Assembly: GCA_949285255.1 (NCBI GenBank)
Contig: CASDXV010000002.1
Location: 85,758 to 149,757 of the forward strand
Length of the DNA stretch: 64,000 nucleotides
DNA from: an uncultured bacterium
GTDB taxonomy: Bacteria > Cyanobacteriota > Vampirovibrionia > Gastranaerophilales > Gastranaerophilaceae
Reading direction: 5' to 3'
A model generated the notes under the pieces. It was not told the origin of the DNA and searched no databases. It saw only the letters and a program-made list of their open reading frames with translations. Position numbers and translations under genes: made by a program. Positions 8,518-17,457 of this stretch are shown here, piece by piece. Every line of letters begins with the position of its first letter. Position 1 is the stretch's first letter.

Positions 8518-9237
8518 CTAACCCTTTCTTAAAGCCGCTTTTGTAGCGCTTTCTACTTCGTATAAGGGTATGTAAATAACAAACTCGCAGAAGTTTTCAT
8601 CTTTTGAACTGTTAAGTTCAATTTTTCCGCCCATATCATCTAAGAGATGTTTTGTTATATAAAGCCCCAATCCGCTGCCTTGAGCAGGGCTTTTAAGATA
8701 GGTATCAATCCTGTAGAACTTATCAAAGATTTTTTCGTAGTGTTCTTTTTCAATGTATGTCCCGTAGTTTTTGATACTTATTATTGCGGAGTTTTTATCG
8801 TTTTTTAGAGAAATATCTATTTTTTTACTGTCTTTTGAATACTTAGCTGCGTTATCCAAAACATTTATTAAAACCTGCTGGAGTTTATTAATATCAGCCA
8901 GTACAGGCTCTTTTGAACAAAGAGAAATGTTAAAGTCAAAATCTTTGTAGTTACCTTTAACAAGAGCAACGCAAGAGTTTAATAAAGATGTAATATCTAC
9001 TTTTTTTAGCACCGTATCGCTAAGACCCGAGTCAATTTTAGACACGTTTAAAACATTTTCCACAAGGTCAATGAGTCTTTGAGATTGTTGAGAAATTATG
9101 TTTAAAAACTTTTTTTTCTGCTCGTCACTTAATAAATCCCAGCTCTCAAGCATAGTTTTTGAAAAACCTTTTATGCTTGTAAGGGGCGTTCTTATTTCAT
9201 GAGATAGAGTTGAGATAAATTCTTCTTTTATATTCAT
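8518..9237 (-). CDS. Minimal soluble sensor histidine kinase
   Basis: Contains only the transmitter: HisKA with LSHEIRTPLTSIKGF (phospho-His13) at the extreme N-terminus and a HATPase domain with the N-box DNAAKYS and G-boxes including GSGLGLYI. There is no sensor or membrane segment in its 239 residues, so input must come from a partner or the preceding regulator. The start is supported by TATAAT six bases upstream and by the HisKA domain beginning immediately. It is co-transcribed with the REC-GGDEF-REC regulator directly downstream. Confidence 0.92.
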   Translation of the reverse strand: MNIKEEFISTLSHEIRTPLTSIKGFSKTMLESWDLLSDEQKKKFLNIISQQSQRLIDLVENVLNVSKIDSGLSDTVLKKVDITSLLNSCVALVKGNYKDFDFNISLCSKEPVLADINKLQQVLINVLDNAAKYSKDSKKIDISLKNDKNSAIISIKNYGTYIEKEHYEKIFDKFYRIDTYLKSPAQGSGLGLYITKHLLDDMGGKIELNSSKDENFCEFVIYIPLYEVESATKAALRKG

Positions 9238-9243
9238 AAATGA

Positions 9244-9249
9244 ATTATA
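9244..9249 (-). promoter_or_regulatory. -10 element of the histidine kinase gene
   Basis: On the minus strand TATAAT, six bases (TCATTT), ATG. It lies in the 32-base gap after mrnC, so the kinase/regulator pair can be transcribed independently and leaderlessly. Confidence 0.6.
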
Positions 9250-9269
9250 ACCTTTCTTACATCCTGTTA

Positions 9270-9632
9270 TTAAGGATTTAAGTATTTTTTAACAATTTCA
9301 AAAAACTCATCCAGTCTTTTTTTGTCATTTATATAAAAATACCCTACAAGCACTTCAAAAGCCGTTGCAAGAGAGTGGATTTGAGGATTGTTTTTTTTGC
9401 CTATGGAAATTTTTAAATTTCTGCCGCGGCGAGTTATTTCTTTTTCATCTTCAGTTAAAAAACTCTCCAACTCACCCAGCAAATGCGCCTGAAAAGAGGC
9501 GTTTACATACTTTACACTAAAATTGTGCATAGCTTTTTGGGTTTTTGCATTTTTAATACAAATTTCTCTTACAAAAAGCTCCCAAACGGCATCTCCAATA
9601 TAAGCACATTGTTTTATATCGCATTGAACCAT
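9270..9632 (-). CDS. mrnC: Mini-ribonuclease III
   Basis: RNase III catalytic domain without a dsRNA-binding domain; it matures 23S rRNA in Gram-positives and cyanobacteria. Seen: AYIGDAVWELFVRE near the N-terminus (the RNase III signature with catalytic Asp), the basic RRGRNLK segment, and the second acidic block ATAFEVLVGYFYI. Its 120 residues are normal for the family. The start is followed immediately by the signature region, and an extended -10 (TGCTAAAAT) ends six bases before the ATG. It is upstream of, and co-directional with, the histidine kinase. Confidence 0.93.
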   Translation of the reverse strand: MVQCDIKQCAYIGDAVWELFVREICIKNAKTQKAMHNFSVKYVNASFQAHLLGELESFLTEDEKEITRRGRNLKISIGKKNNPQIHSLATAFEVLVGYFYINDKKRLDEFFEIVKKYLNP

Positions 9633-9638
9633 AAAGTC

Positions 9639-9647
9639 ATTTTAGCA
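9639..9647 (-). promoter_or_regulatory. Extended -10 of mrnC
   Basis: Minus-strand TGCTAAAAT, six bases, ATG. The same TTGTGCTAAA core recurs before dnaE and the MFS gene at the same distance from their start codons. Confidence 0.6.
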
Positions 9648-9751
9648 CAATATTTGTTTAATATTTCTTAACAATAGGCTAAAACATGTAAATTGTCACA
9701 AAAAACATGACTTTATTTAAGTATAGGAAGTTTATATAGGAAGATAATGCT

Positions 9752-11155
9752 ATGGTGAATCAAGTACCATCGTACAACAGTGCATTTGTTAGTTATGCTA
9801 TGAAATATCTGCAACATGCTGCAGTTGTCGAGCACAAAGACAGCATAAGCGAGGATATTAAATCATCCCTTACAATGTCACCTTTAATTGCAACTCCAAG
9901 TGCTTGGGGAGCATACAACAGTGCAAAAATAGCTAACGGTGCGGCAGTAAAGCAAAAAGTTAAAACAACTTTTGGTCAAAAAATAGGTAATCTTGGCCAA
10001 AAAATACAAAACATACCAACATCAGTAACAAACGGATGGGAACATATTAAAAATATTCCGTCTAATGTATCAACAATAGCTCATAACGTAACTGACGGTC
10101 AGGCTCTTACAAGAGCAGCAAATGTCTTTAAAAGCGGTGATGGTATATTATATCTTGATGACTTATCAAGCGCTATAACAAAAGCTAAAAAAGCAGGTCA
10201 AAACGCAGATGAACTGATAAGCCTGAGAAACACTTTAAAAACTGCTATACAAAATGGCGATAAAACAGACGACATTATAAAAAGCGTGGATATAGCACTT
10301 AAAGAAACTGCGCAAACTGCAGGCAAAAAAGGATTATTTTCAAAAATAGGAGGACTTGTATCTAAACCTATCAAATGGCTTGGAGGAAAAATAACCTCAT
10401 CAGGCGCCTATAATACAATAAAAAGTGCTGAAAAAGGTGCAGCGGCAATATCAAAACTCAGTGGCTTTGCTAAAGTAGCAAAAAAAGGCGGAGCCGTATT
10501 TGACCTTGTTATAGAAGGCGGCATGCAATTATTTGGAGAAATTATTCCCGCCTTTAAAAACGGAGGTGTTGACTCGGGTATAAAACAAATAGGTAAATCA
10601 GGTCTTCAAGTAGCAGGCTCGGTCGGAGGTTGGGCACTTGGCGCAAGTCTGGGTACAAAAGCAGGTGCAGCAATCGGTACGGCAATTTTCCCCGGGGTGG
10701 GCACTGCAGTAGGAGCAGCAATTGGTGCTGTTGGCGGTATTATAGGAGGTCTTATAGGTTCAAGCTTGCTCTCAGGAGTTGCCAAAAAAATTACCGGAAA
10801 ATCAGAAAATGAAATAATTCAGGAAGAACAACTTGAGCAGCAAGCAAATATGCTCGCAAACGATACAAACACTGTTGCACAACTGCAAAGCGCAGTAGCT
10901 CAACAGGTACAATATGATATCCAAAGCGGGAATGTAACCAAAGATACGGAAAAAATGGCCGAATATCTTCAAAACGTACCGACAAGTACAACCACTCAAC
11001 CCTCTTTTGGAAGCTTAACAACAAATCAAAACTGGATTGCAACAAGTCCTGACGGTACATATGACTTCAGTGTCCCTGATAATGCACTTATGCAGATGGA
11101 CTACAGCCTCGGTACAAATGCCAACAATGAGGAAGATGAAACGCAGTTAATATAA
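9752..11155 (+). CDS. Unknown protein with C-terminal glycine-zipper membrane segment
   Basis: I do not recognise this 467-residue family. No N-terminal signal peptide is visible. Residues 60-130 carry short repeats (QKIGNLGQKIQNIP), 190-290 are lysine/glycine rich and amphipathic, and about 292-345 form a long glycine-zipper hydrophobic stretch with repeated AAIG/GxxxG spacing, the pattern of pore-forming or membrane-inserting segments. The tail (350-467) is Gln/Thr/Asn rich and acidic at the end. The ribosome site is AGGAAGATAATGCT before the ATG. Upstream is the divergent mrnC; downstream is a convergent small ORF 4 bases away. A secreted or surface effector, a bacteriocin-like pore former or a structural membrane protein are all possible. 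Confidence 0.8.
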   Translation: MVNQVPSYNSAFVSYAMKYLQHAAVVEHKDSISEDIKSSLTMSPLIATPSAWGAYNSAKIANGAAVKQKVKTTFGQKIGNLGQKIQNIPTSVTNGWEHIKNIPSNVSTIAHNVTDGQALTRAANVFKSGDGILYLDDLSSAITKAKKAGQNADELISLRNTLKTAIQNGDKTDDIIKSVDIALKETAQTAGKKGLFSKIGGLVSKPIKWLGGKITSSGAYNTIKSAEKGAAAISKLSGFAKVAKKGGAVFDLVIEGGMQLFGEIIPAFKNGGVDSGIKQIGKSGLQVAGSVGGWALGASLGTKAGAAIGTAIFPGVGTAVGAAIGAVGGIIGGLIGSSLLSGVAKKITGKSENEIIQEEQLEQQANMLANDTNTVAQLQSAVAQQVQYDIQSGNVTKDTEKMAEYLQNVPTSTTTQPSFGSLTTNQNWIATSPDGTYDFSVPDNALMQMDYSLGTNANNEEDETQLI

Positions 11156-11159
11156 AATA

Positions 11160-11384
11160 TTAATCAATAATTGACTCGAGTGCCTTTATGTTTTCATAGG
11201 GCACTCCTGCTTCTGATAATTCCTCTGCAGAAAGTCCAAAAAGAGTTATTAAATCAAGAGCTTGAACGCGAGCTTCTCTTTTTGGTTTTTTAATCATGGA
11301 GAAAACCTCATTAAGCGCACCTTCGCGCGTCATATAAAGTGAGGAATTTGTTTTATGCAGTATTCTTTTCTTTGCTTTACCCAT
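11160..11384 (-). CDS. Small conserved-looking hypothetical protein
   Basis: About 74 residues, basic N-terminus (GKAKKRILHK) and a C-terminal helical part ending DLITLFGLSAEELSEAGVPYENIKALESIID, which looks like a compact helical domain. I chose the ATG at 11384; a TTG at 11405 would add seven residues. No clear ribosome site is seen for either. It follows the MFS exporter on the same strand. Function unknown. Confidence 0.55.
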   Translation of the reverse strand: MGKAKKRILHKTNSSLYMTREGALNEVFSMIKKPKREARVQALDLITLFGLSAEELSEAGVPYENIKALESIID

Positions 11385-11445
11385 TTGAAAAATATTCTGC
11401 TCCAAAACTTAGGACTTGTAAAGGCGTTGTATAATTTTGTAAAAA

Positions 11446-12855
11446 TTAATTTTTTCCCTTGACAACCTTGTCCGAGTCCTTGTAGGCAATAAATGAGAGA
11501 ACCACACAACAAAAAGCAAAAAACATACCGCATGCCATTGTATATCTGTACGCTTTTAAAAATGAAATATTATATTCAAGTCCTAAATTTTGAAATATAT
11601 CTCTAAAACTTGCAAAAAGAGTAATGGTTATAGCAACTCCCAAGATATTTCCCATATTCCTTGACAGAGCCAAAATGCCGCTTGCTATACCAAGCTGCTC
11701 CTTATCAACACTTGAAATAATTGCAGTATTGGAAGGAGATTGAAAAAGCCCGTTGCCAAGTCCCATCATGCCTGATAAAAGCATGATAAGAAAAACAGGT
11801 GTGGTTTCATCAAACAGTATAAAAATTGAAAGCGCCGCAAAAGTTACAATAGGCCCAGCCAATGTCAGATACTTACTTCCGTATTTACCCGCAGCAGAGC
11901 CGCTTAAGGGAGCTGTTACCATTAGTACTATAGAATAAGGCAAAATTATAAGTGCCGTTATAAAAGGTTTGAATTTTAAAATATCCTGAAGATAAAAAGG
12001 CAATAAAATAGTATTTGTAAACATCGCCATATAAGATGTCATAACCGCAAGATTACCAAAGGTAAAAGGTCTTATTGAAAAAAGATTAAAGTTAATCATA
12101 GGATAGCTTATCTTGTGGTCACGATAATAAAAAAGAAAACCGAAACCAAGGCATATAACCCCCAATGACATTATTTTAAGAGAGCTCCAGCCCCAATGAT
12201 ACCCCTCTGATATTGCAAGCAAAAGCGCAAAAAGGCTTATTGTAAAGTAGATAAACCCGGGGTAGTCAAATTTTACTTTTTCTTTTTGTGAAACAATAGA
12301 GGGAACCATTTTATAAGAGTAATAAACCCCAAATAATGCTATTGGAATTGATGGCAGAAAAATCGCATGCCAGTTAAAAACCTGTATCAGCATACCGCCT
12401 AATGACGGCCCTAAAAGTCCGCCTACAGCAACTAAACACCCGTTTAGACCAAGTGCCTTACCTCTTTCTTTACCTTTAAATAAAGACGCTATAACAGATG
12501 ATGCATTTGATATTACAATTGAAGCACCAAGAGCTTCAATGCATCTGTAAGTTATTAAAAGAGGTAAAGATTGAGCGGTAGAGTTTAAAAAAGAACCTAA
12601 AGCAAAAAGTAAAAAACCTCCTGCATAGAGTTTATTTTTAGGTACTAAATCACCGATTTTACCCCAAAAAGGCAAAAAGACCGTCAAAACAAGGGTGTAG
12701 GCAATTATTGCCCATTGTACATTAGAGATACTTACCCCTAAATCCCTTGCCATAGGATAAAGTGCAAGGTTAACAATGGAGGAATCCAGCATACCAAGGA
12801 AATTCCCCGTTGCAATAATGGTAAAAATTACCCATTTGACGTTATTAAGCTTCAT
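11446..12855 (-). CDS. MFS multidrug-type exporter (DHA2 / EmrB-QacA family)
   Basis: A 469-residue polytopic inner-membrane proton antiporter with about 14 hydrophobic segments, as in DHA2 drug exporters. Seen: LDSSIVNLALYPMARDLG in the first helix (the family's D-x-TxVNVALP motif), the loop motif GKIGDLVPKNKLYAGG (motif A), the helix-5 motif GLLGPSLGGMLI (motif C), and KERGKALGLNG. Transport substrate cannot be told from sequence. It is divergent from the decarboxylase gene at 12978. An extended -10-like TGCTAAGTT ends six bases before its ATG, another candidate leaderless start. Confidence 0.93.
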   Translation of the reverse strand: MKLNNVKWVIFTIIATGNFLGMLDSSIVNLALYPMARDLGVSISNVQWAIIAYTLVLTVFLPFWGKIGDLVPKNKLYAGGFLLFALGSFLNSTAQSLPLLITYRCIEALGASIVISNASSVIASLFKGKERGKALGLNGCLVAVGGLLGPSLGGMLIQVFNWHAIFLPSIPIALFGVYYSYKMVPSIVSQKEKVKFDYPGFIYFTISLFALLLAISEGYHWGWSSLKIMSLGVICLGFGFLFYYRDHKISYPMINFNLFSIRPFTFGNLAVMTSYMAMFTNTILLPFYLQDILKFKPFITALIILPYSIVLMVTAPLSGSAAGKYGSKYLTLAGPIVTFAALSIFILFDETTPVFLIMLLSGMMGLGNGLFQSPSNTAIISSVDKEQLGIASGILALSRNMGNILGVAITITLFASFRDIFQNLGLEYNISFLKAYRYTMACGMFFAFCCVVLSFIAYKDSDKVVKGKN

Positions 12856-12977
12856 ACAAATAACTTAGCACAAAAATACATCCTCTTTTAAAAATCTTTA
12901 TATCTTTATGTATATGCACAAAACACAAAATTCGCTATAATACAAAAACGTAAAACATACTAAAAGGAGCAACAACA

Positions 12978-14612
12978 GTGGGTATCAGTATTTCAGACTA
13001 CCTTATTTTAAGGCTGCAAAAATTAGGAGTAAGTGAGTTTTTTGGGCTTCCGGGCGATTATAACTTTAATATTATAACATCCGTTGAAAATAACCCTGAT
13101 ACAAACTGGATAGGCTGCACAAACGAACTAAACGCGGGTTATGCCGCAGACGGTTACGCTAGAATTAAAGGCTACGGCGCACTTATAACAACATACGGGG
13201 TTGGAGAACTTAGTGCAATAAACGCTATAGCAGGCTCTATGAGTGAATTTATCCCTGTTATGAAAATAACGGGTGTCCCCTCAACTAAACATATCAGACA
13301 AAATACCCTAATCCATCACAACCTGAACACACCTGATTATCACGCTTTTATTAACGCCTACTCTAATGTCGTTGAGGCTGCGGCTTTTTTAACAAAAGAA
13401 AACGCAAAAGATGAAATAGACAGGCTCATAAACATAATGATTAAAGAAAAAAAGCCCGTCTATCTGGCACTTCCTATGGATATATGTAATGAAATAATTG
13501 ACGAAAATTATATTGAATGCACACAAAAAAGTGATGAAAGCTCACTAAACTCAGCGCTTGAAGCTGCACTTGATTTAATAAAAAAAGCAAAAAGCCCTGC
13601 AATTTTGGCTGATGTGATGATAAAAAGATTTGAAGCAAGGGAAGAATTTTATACTTTAGCTAAAAAGTCCAACTACCCCGCAAGCACTCTTCTTATGGGT
13701 AAAGACATACTAAACTGTGAATTCCCTAACTTTTCGGGCACATACGTCGGAAAATTTGACAACCCTATCGCATACAAAAGCATTAACAACTCCGACTGCC
13801 CGATTTTTATAGGGACTGTAATATCTGATATCAATACTCAAGGCTTTAGCCTTGAAGTTAATCCCGATGACTTTATAAACATACAAGGCAACTACACAAT
13901 TGTAAAAAATATCATGTATAAAAATGTCCTTATGAAAGATATTTTGGAAAAACTTGCACAAAATATAGAAAAATCAGAGTCCAAAACCGACTTTGAATAC
14001 TATTACAAAGATACTCAAGCAAATAAAGAAAAACTAAGCTATGACTATTTTTGCGAAAAGTTGCAGGATTTTCTAAATGAGGGGGACAACCTTGTTTGTG
14101 AAACAGGGCTTATTAACCTTGCACTTGCAAAATTAAAACTAAAGAAAAACATAAGCGTAAACAACCAAGTCCTCTGGGGTTCAATAGGCTGGGCAACAGG
14201 AGCAACTCTTGGTGTTAGTATTGCCGATAAAAGTAAAAGGACAATACTTCTAACCGGAGAAGGTTCTCATCAGCTAAGTGCAACAGAGATAAGTACAATG
14301 ATAAGAAACAAGCTTAAACCCGTAATTTTTGTAATTAACAATAACGGCTATACGATTGAAAGATTACTGTCAGATGACCTGATGGATGAATTTAACAACA
14401 TTGCAAAATGGGATTATCTGAAACTTCCCTACGTTTTTGGCTCAAATATATACAGCGCAAGTGTAAAAAATGACCTTGAGCTTGATAATGTGCTAAATAA
14501 AATTCAAAATGAACAAAAAGATAAAATGTGCTACATAGAACTTTGCATGGATACATTTGAAATGCCTGAGCTTGCAAAGAAAGCCTGGGGTCATATTGAG
14601 ATTAAAAAATAG
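12978..14612 (+). CDS. ThDP-dependent 2-oxoacid decarboxylase (pyruvate/indolepyruvate decarboxylase family)
   Basis: Non-oxidative decarboxylase converting a 2-oxo acid to an aldehyde. Seen: catalytic Glu in CTNELNAGYAADGYAR, the paired histidines of the PDC/IPDC family in LIHHNLN, and the C-terminal ThDP site GEGSHQLSATEISTM...INNNGYTIE, where the usual GDG is GEG. Its 544 residues are normal. It starts with GTG, supported by AAAGGAG eight to nine bases upstream. Pyruvate (acetaldehyde/ethanol route) or an aromatic 2-oxo acid are the likely substrates; sequence alone does not decide. Divergent from an exporter. Confidence 0.92.
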   Translation: MGISISDYLILRLQKLGVSEFFGLPGDYNFNIITSVENNPDTNWIGCTNELNAGYAADGYARIKGYGALITTYGVGELSAINAIAGSMSEFIPVMKITGVPSTKHIRQNTLIHHNLNTPDYHAFINAYSNVVEAAAFLTKENAKDEIDRLINIMIKEKKPVYLALPMDICNEIIDENYIECTQKSDESSLNSALEAALDLIKKAKSPAILADVMIKRFEAREEFYTLAKKSNYPASTLLMGKDILNCEFPNFSGTYVGKFDNPIAYKSINNSDCPIFIGTVISDINTQGFSLEVNPDDFINIQGNYTIVKNIMYKNVLMKDILEKLAQNIEKSESKTDFEYYYKDTQANKEKLSYDYFCEKLQDFLNEGDNLVCETGLINLALAKLKLKKNISVNNQVLWGSIGWATGATLGVSIADKSKRTILLTGEGSHQLSATEISTMIRNKLKPVIFVINNNGYTIERLLSDDLMDEFNNIAKWDYLKLPYVFGSNIYSASVKNDLELDNVLNKIQNEQKDKMCYIELCMDTFEMPELAKKAWGHIEIKK

Positions 14613-14653
14613 TTTTATGTTATAATATTCTTCGGGTAAGTAGTGGAGAATGT

Positions 14654-15568
14654 ATGAAAACGCTTGATGTAGTTGTACCTGTTTACAATGAAGAAGAATG
14701 TATCGAAAAAACTCTTGAAAGACTTCTTAATCTTAAAGAGGCTTTTAAGGGCAAATTAAAAGTAAATTTCATTTTCGTAAATGACGGCTCAAAAGACTCA
14801 AGTGCTTACATACTTGAAAAACACGCAAAAGAAGATAAAAGCATAAAACTTATTAACTTCTCAAGAAACTTTGGCCACCAAATGGCACTGAGTGCGGGGC
14901 TTGATTACTCTAAAGGCGACTACATAGCTATAATAGACGCAGATTTACAAGACCCGCCCGAACTTATATATAATATGTATGAAAAATGCCTTGAGGGCTA
15001 TGATATCGTCTATGGTAAAAGGCTAAAGAGAAAAAGCGAAACGGCATTTAAAAAACTCACCGCTTGGGGATTTTACAGAACGCTAAAATCTATGTGCAAC
15101 CTTGATATACCTACAGATACGGGTGACTTTAGATTTATTACAAAAGACGTCAGAGACGCTTTTAATTCAATGAGAGAAAAACACCGCTTTATAAGGGGTA
15201 TGATACCTTGGACAGGTTTTAAAAGTGCACCGCTGCCGTACAATCGTGATGAAAGAGCAGCGGGAGTCACTAAATACCCGCTTTCAAAAATGCTCAAACT
15301 GGCGTTTGATGGCATATTTTCTTTTTCAACAAAACCTGTTGAATTTCTTTTCGCACTGAGTATTATTTTATTTATAGCAAGTATTTTTGTCTTAATTGGT
15401 TCATTTATAAACGAATTTGAAGAAGAGTGGATAATAAGTTTTGTACTGACATTTTTAAGCTCTATTCATATGCTTGCTTTTGGAATTTTAGGGCAGTACA
15501 TAAGCAGAATATACGATGAAACAAGAAACAGACCTTTATATATCGTAAAAGATGCAATAAATTTTTAA
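14654..15568 (+). CDS. GT2 glycosyltransferase, membrane-anchored (DPM1/GtrB-like)
   Basis: Transfers a sugar, probably to polyprenyl phosphate, at the inner face of the membrane. Seen: N-terminal VVPVYNEEECIEKTL, FVNDGSKDSS, FSRNFGHQMALSAGLDYSKGDY, and the DxD region DADLQDPPE, all typical of the GtrB/DPM1 group. Two hydrophobic segments close the protein (about residues 230-255 and 260-290). The 304-residue length fits. A -10 (14619-14624) and a GTGGAG ribosome site precede the ATG. Donor sugar and role (lipid modification, O-antigen) are unknown. Confidence 0.92.
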   Translation: MKTLDVVVPVYNEEECIEKTLERLLNLKEAFKGKLKVNFIFVNDGSKDSSAYILEKHAKEDKSIKLINFSRNFGHQMALSAGLDYSKGDYIAIIDADLQDPPELIYNMYEKCLEGYDIVYGKRLKRKSETAFKKLTAWGFYRTLKSMCNLDIPTDTGDFRFITKDVRDAFNSMREKHRFIRGMIPWTGFKSAPLPYNRDERAAGVTKYPLSKMLKLAFDGIFSFSTKPVEFLFALSIILFIASIFVLIGSFINEFEEEWIISFVLTFLSSIHMLAFGILGQYISRIYDETRNRPLYIVKDAINF

Positions 15569-15614
15569 AATAAGGGCAATTTTTATCCCTGAGTTGTTTT
15601 AGTTAATCTGCATT

Positions 15615-16646
15615 ATGATTAAACAAGTAACAAATAACATTATTAACTTCAAAGGAGCAAGTCCTCAAAAAAAAGAGGATTCATATTCCTATGAGCGCCA
15701 AAGGTCAAGAAGGACAACTCCATATCAAAACAACACAAGAAAAACCGCTCCCAAAGCTACAACAAAAGTCTTTGTCAGAAATTCAAACGGGGATGTTTAC
15801 GAATACAATCCAAAAATTCGAAACATCAGACCAACAAATAAAAAGAAAAAGAAAACATCTCCTCTTGCACCAATAGCTCTTGGCGCAACAATTTTACTTG
15901 CAGCAGCAGGGTTAAATACCTGCTCAAGACAAGACAATAAACCTCAAACAGACAATCCGCCATATACAATTATTGAAACAAGTAATGATGTTTTAAATGC
16001 CGATAATGAAATTGAGGTAACTCAAGGTGAATTATACACTAACTACAGCACTGAAGATATTACAAGCGCAGTTGAAACCATAAGGTCAAATGAAGATTTA
16101 AAAGAAGTCTTCTACAATCTTATAGAAACCAAAAACAATATGAGAAGTGCAATAGATAACCCGATTGATACAATAGAAACCCTTCTTGAACAGCCTTGGG
16201 CAGAAGATGTTGAAATTGAACTTGTGTTACCGCAGATTTTCTTTGAATCATCAGGCATGCACTATCTTAAAGACGGCAGTATAAACTCAAGCTTGGCAGA
16301 CTGTAACGGCTTTATGCAATTAAGCAAGGCAGCACAAGGTGATATGAACAGAAACCACTTTGCTGATAATGAGCAGGACAGAAATGACCCCTTGGGAAAT
16401 TTAAAACTCGGCATAGCTTATGATAGCGACCTGTTAAATAAATATTTTAACGATGATATGTTTAGTGCTATTGCAGCATACAATTGCGGCCCGACGAATG
16501 CAAAAAACGGTACTTACTACGGCGCAGATGTATATGCAAAGAATATTTTAGGCTATTACAATATTTTGAAAAACAATCCTCAATATACACAAATGCTCCT
16601 TGACGGAGCACTTGATGAATATCAGGATGAATTTATTTATTATTAA
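15615..16646 (+). CDS. Membrane-anchored lytic transglycosylase (SLT domain) with N-terminal NFKG motif
   Basis: Predicted to cleave peptidoglycan in the periplasm. N-terminus: VTNNIINFKGAS, then a basic, disordered cytoplasmic stretch to residue 80, one hydrophobic segment (84-100), an acidic linker, and an SLT fold from about 195. Seen there: catalytic Glu211 in FFESSG, CNGFMQLSKAA, and AIAAYNCGP. The 343 residues include an unusually long N-terminal extension. The gene abuts flgC tail to tail with no spacing, so a role in passing the flagellar rod through murein is attractive but unproven. It shares an F-K-G N-terminal element with proteins at 45993, 35366 and 62116. Confidence 0.88.
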   Translation: MIKQVTNNIINFKGASPQKKEDSYSYERQRSRRTTPYQNNTRKTAPKATTKVFVRNSNGDVYEYNPKIRNIRPTNKKKKKTSPLAPIALGATILLAAAGLNTCSRQDNKPQTDNPPYTIIETSNDVLNADNEIEVTQGELYTNYSTEDITSAVETIRSNEDLKEVFYNLIETKNNMRSAIDNPIDTIETLLEQPWAEDVEIELVLPQIFFESSGMHYLKDGSINSSLADCNGFMQLSKAAQGDMNRNHFADNEQDRNDPLGNLKLGIAYDSDLLNKYFNDDMFSAIAAYNCGPTNAKNGTYYGADVYAKNILGYYNILKNNPQYTQMLLDGALDEYQDEFIYY

Positions 16647-17090
16647 TTATTTTCCTATCTCAAGAGCACGACTTGCCATGGCTTTTGTTATTGACATAAC
16701 ACCTAAAGATGCTTCATAAGCTCTTTGAGCCAAAGTTGCATCGGCTATATCAACCATAGGGTTAACATTTGACATTCTGACATACCCCTCACTGTCAGCG
16801 TCAGGATGTCCCGGGCGATAAACTTTCTCTGCAGGTGTCGGGTCTTCAACAACACCCGTAAATTTAACCCCGCCTTCTAAAAAGGGTATTGTCCCTATGC
16901 CAAAAACGTCTTCTTTCATGGTGTTTAACAAACCCGCAAAAGATATATCCTCGGTCGCATTAAGTACGGGTATTTTTCTTACATAGTTAGGTGTATCCAT
17001 ATTTGCGACGTTTCTTGCCGCAACTTCAATTCTTTTACCATGGGCTCTAAGACCGCCCGCACCTACATCAAAAGCATCCATTATGCTCAT
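16647..17090 (-). CDS. flgC: Flagellar basal-body rod protein FlgC
   Basis: Proximal rod subunit exported by the flagellar secretion system. Seen: the N-terminal rod motif AARNVANMDTPNYVRK, the VNPMVDIADATLAQRAYEASLGVMSITKAM C-terminal helix typical of FlgC, and a length of 147. It follows flgB by 16 bases. No fliE follows, unlike the common flgB-flgC-fliE order; the next gene is the convergent transglycosylase. Confidence 0.95.
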   Translation of the reverse strand: MSIMDAFDVGAGGLRAHGKRIEVAARNVANMDTPNYVRKIPVLNATEDISFAGLLNTMKEDVFGIGTIPFLEGGVKFTGVVEDPTPAEKVYRPGHPDADSEGYVRMSNVNPMVDIADATLAQRAYEASLGVMSITKAMASRALEIGK

Positions 17091-17106
17091 ATTATATGCC
17101 TTTCAA

Positions 17107-17451
17107 TTACTTACCTACGTTAATTACCGTCTTTATTTCAGTTATGGTATTTGACATTTGACGAGCAGCAACCGCAAAAAGAATTGAGTTTTTCTGCATA
17201 AGTGCAAGCTCATCTTCAGCGCTCAACGCTTGGCTTTGAGGCTCCATAACACCTGAAGGGCCAAGTTTCTGACTTAATTTTGTCTCTAAATCAGAGTTCA
17301 TAGTGTTTAGATACTGAGAAAACTCAATATCTTTTCTGACATAATTAGGCGTGTCCATATTGGCAATGTTACCTGACACAGCCTCTTGTCTTGCTGCTAT
17401 CAAATCCAGAAAAAGTTGTGATTTTTGAATAGGGTCAATCGGTGAATACAT
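17107..17451 (-). CDS. flgB: Flagellar basal-body rod protein FlgB
   Basis: Proximal rod subunit. The N-terminal half has AARQEAVSGNIANMDTPNYVRKDIEFSQYL, the classical rod signature, and shares the NMDTPNYVRK block with FlgC. The C-terminal helix (LFAVAARQMSNTITEIKTVIN) fits. Length 114 is near the family norm. It lies 6 bases after the FlgG-like gene. Confidence 0.94.
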   Translation of the reverse strand: MYSPIDPIQKSQLFLDLIAARQEAVSGNIANMDTPNYVRKDIEFSQYLNTMNSDLETKLSQKLGPSGVMEPQSQALSAEDELALMQKNSILFAVAARQMSNTITEIKTVINVGK

Positions 17452-17457
17452 ATTTTA

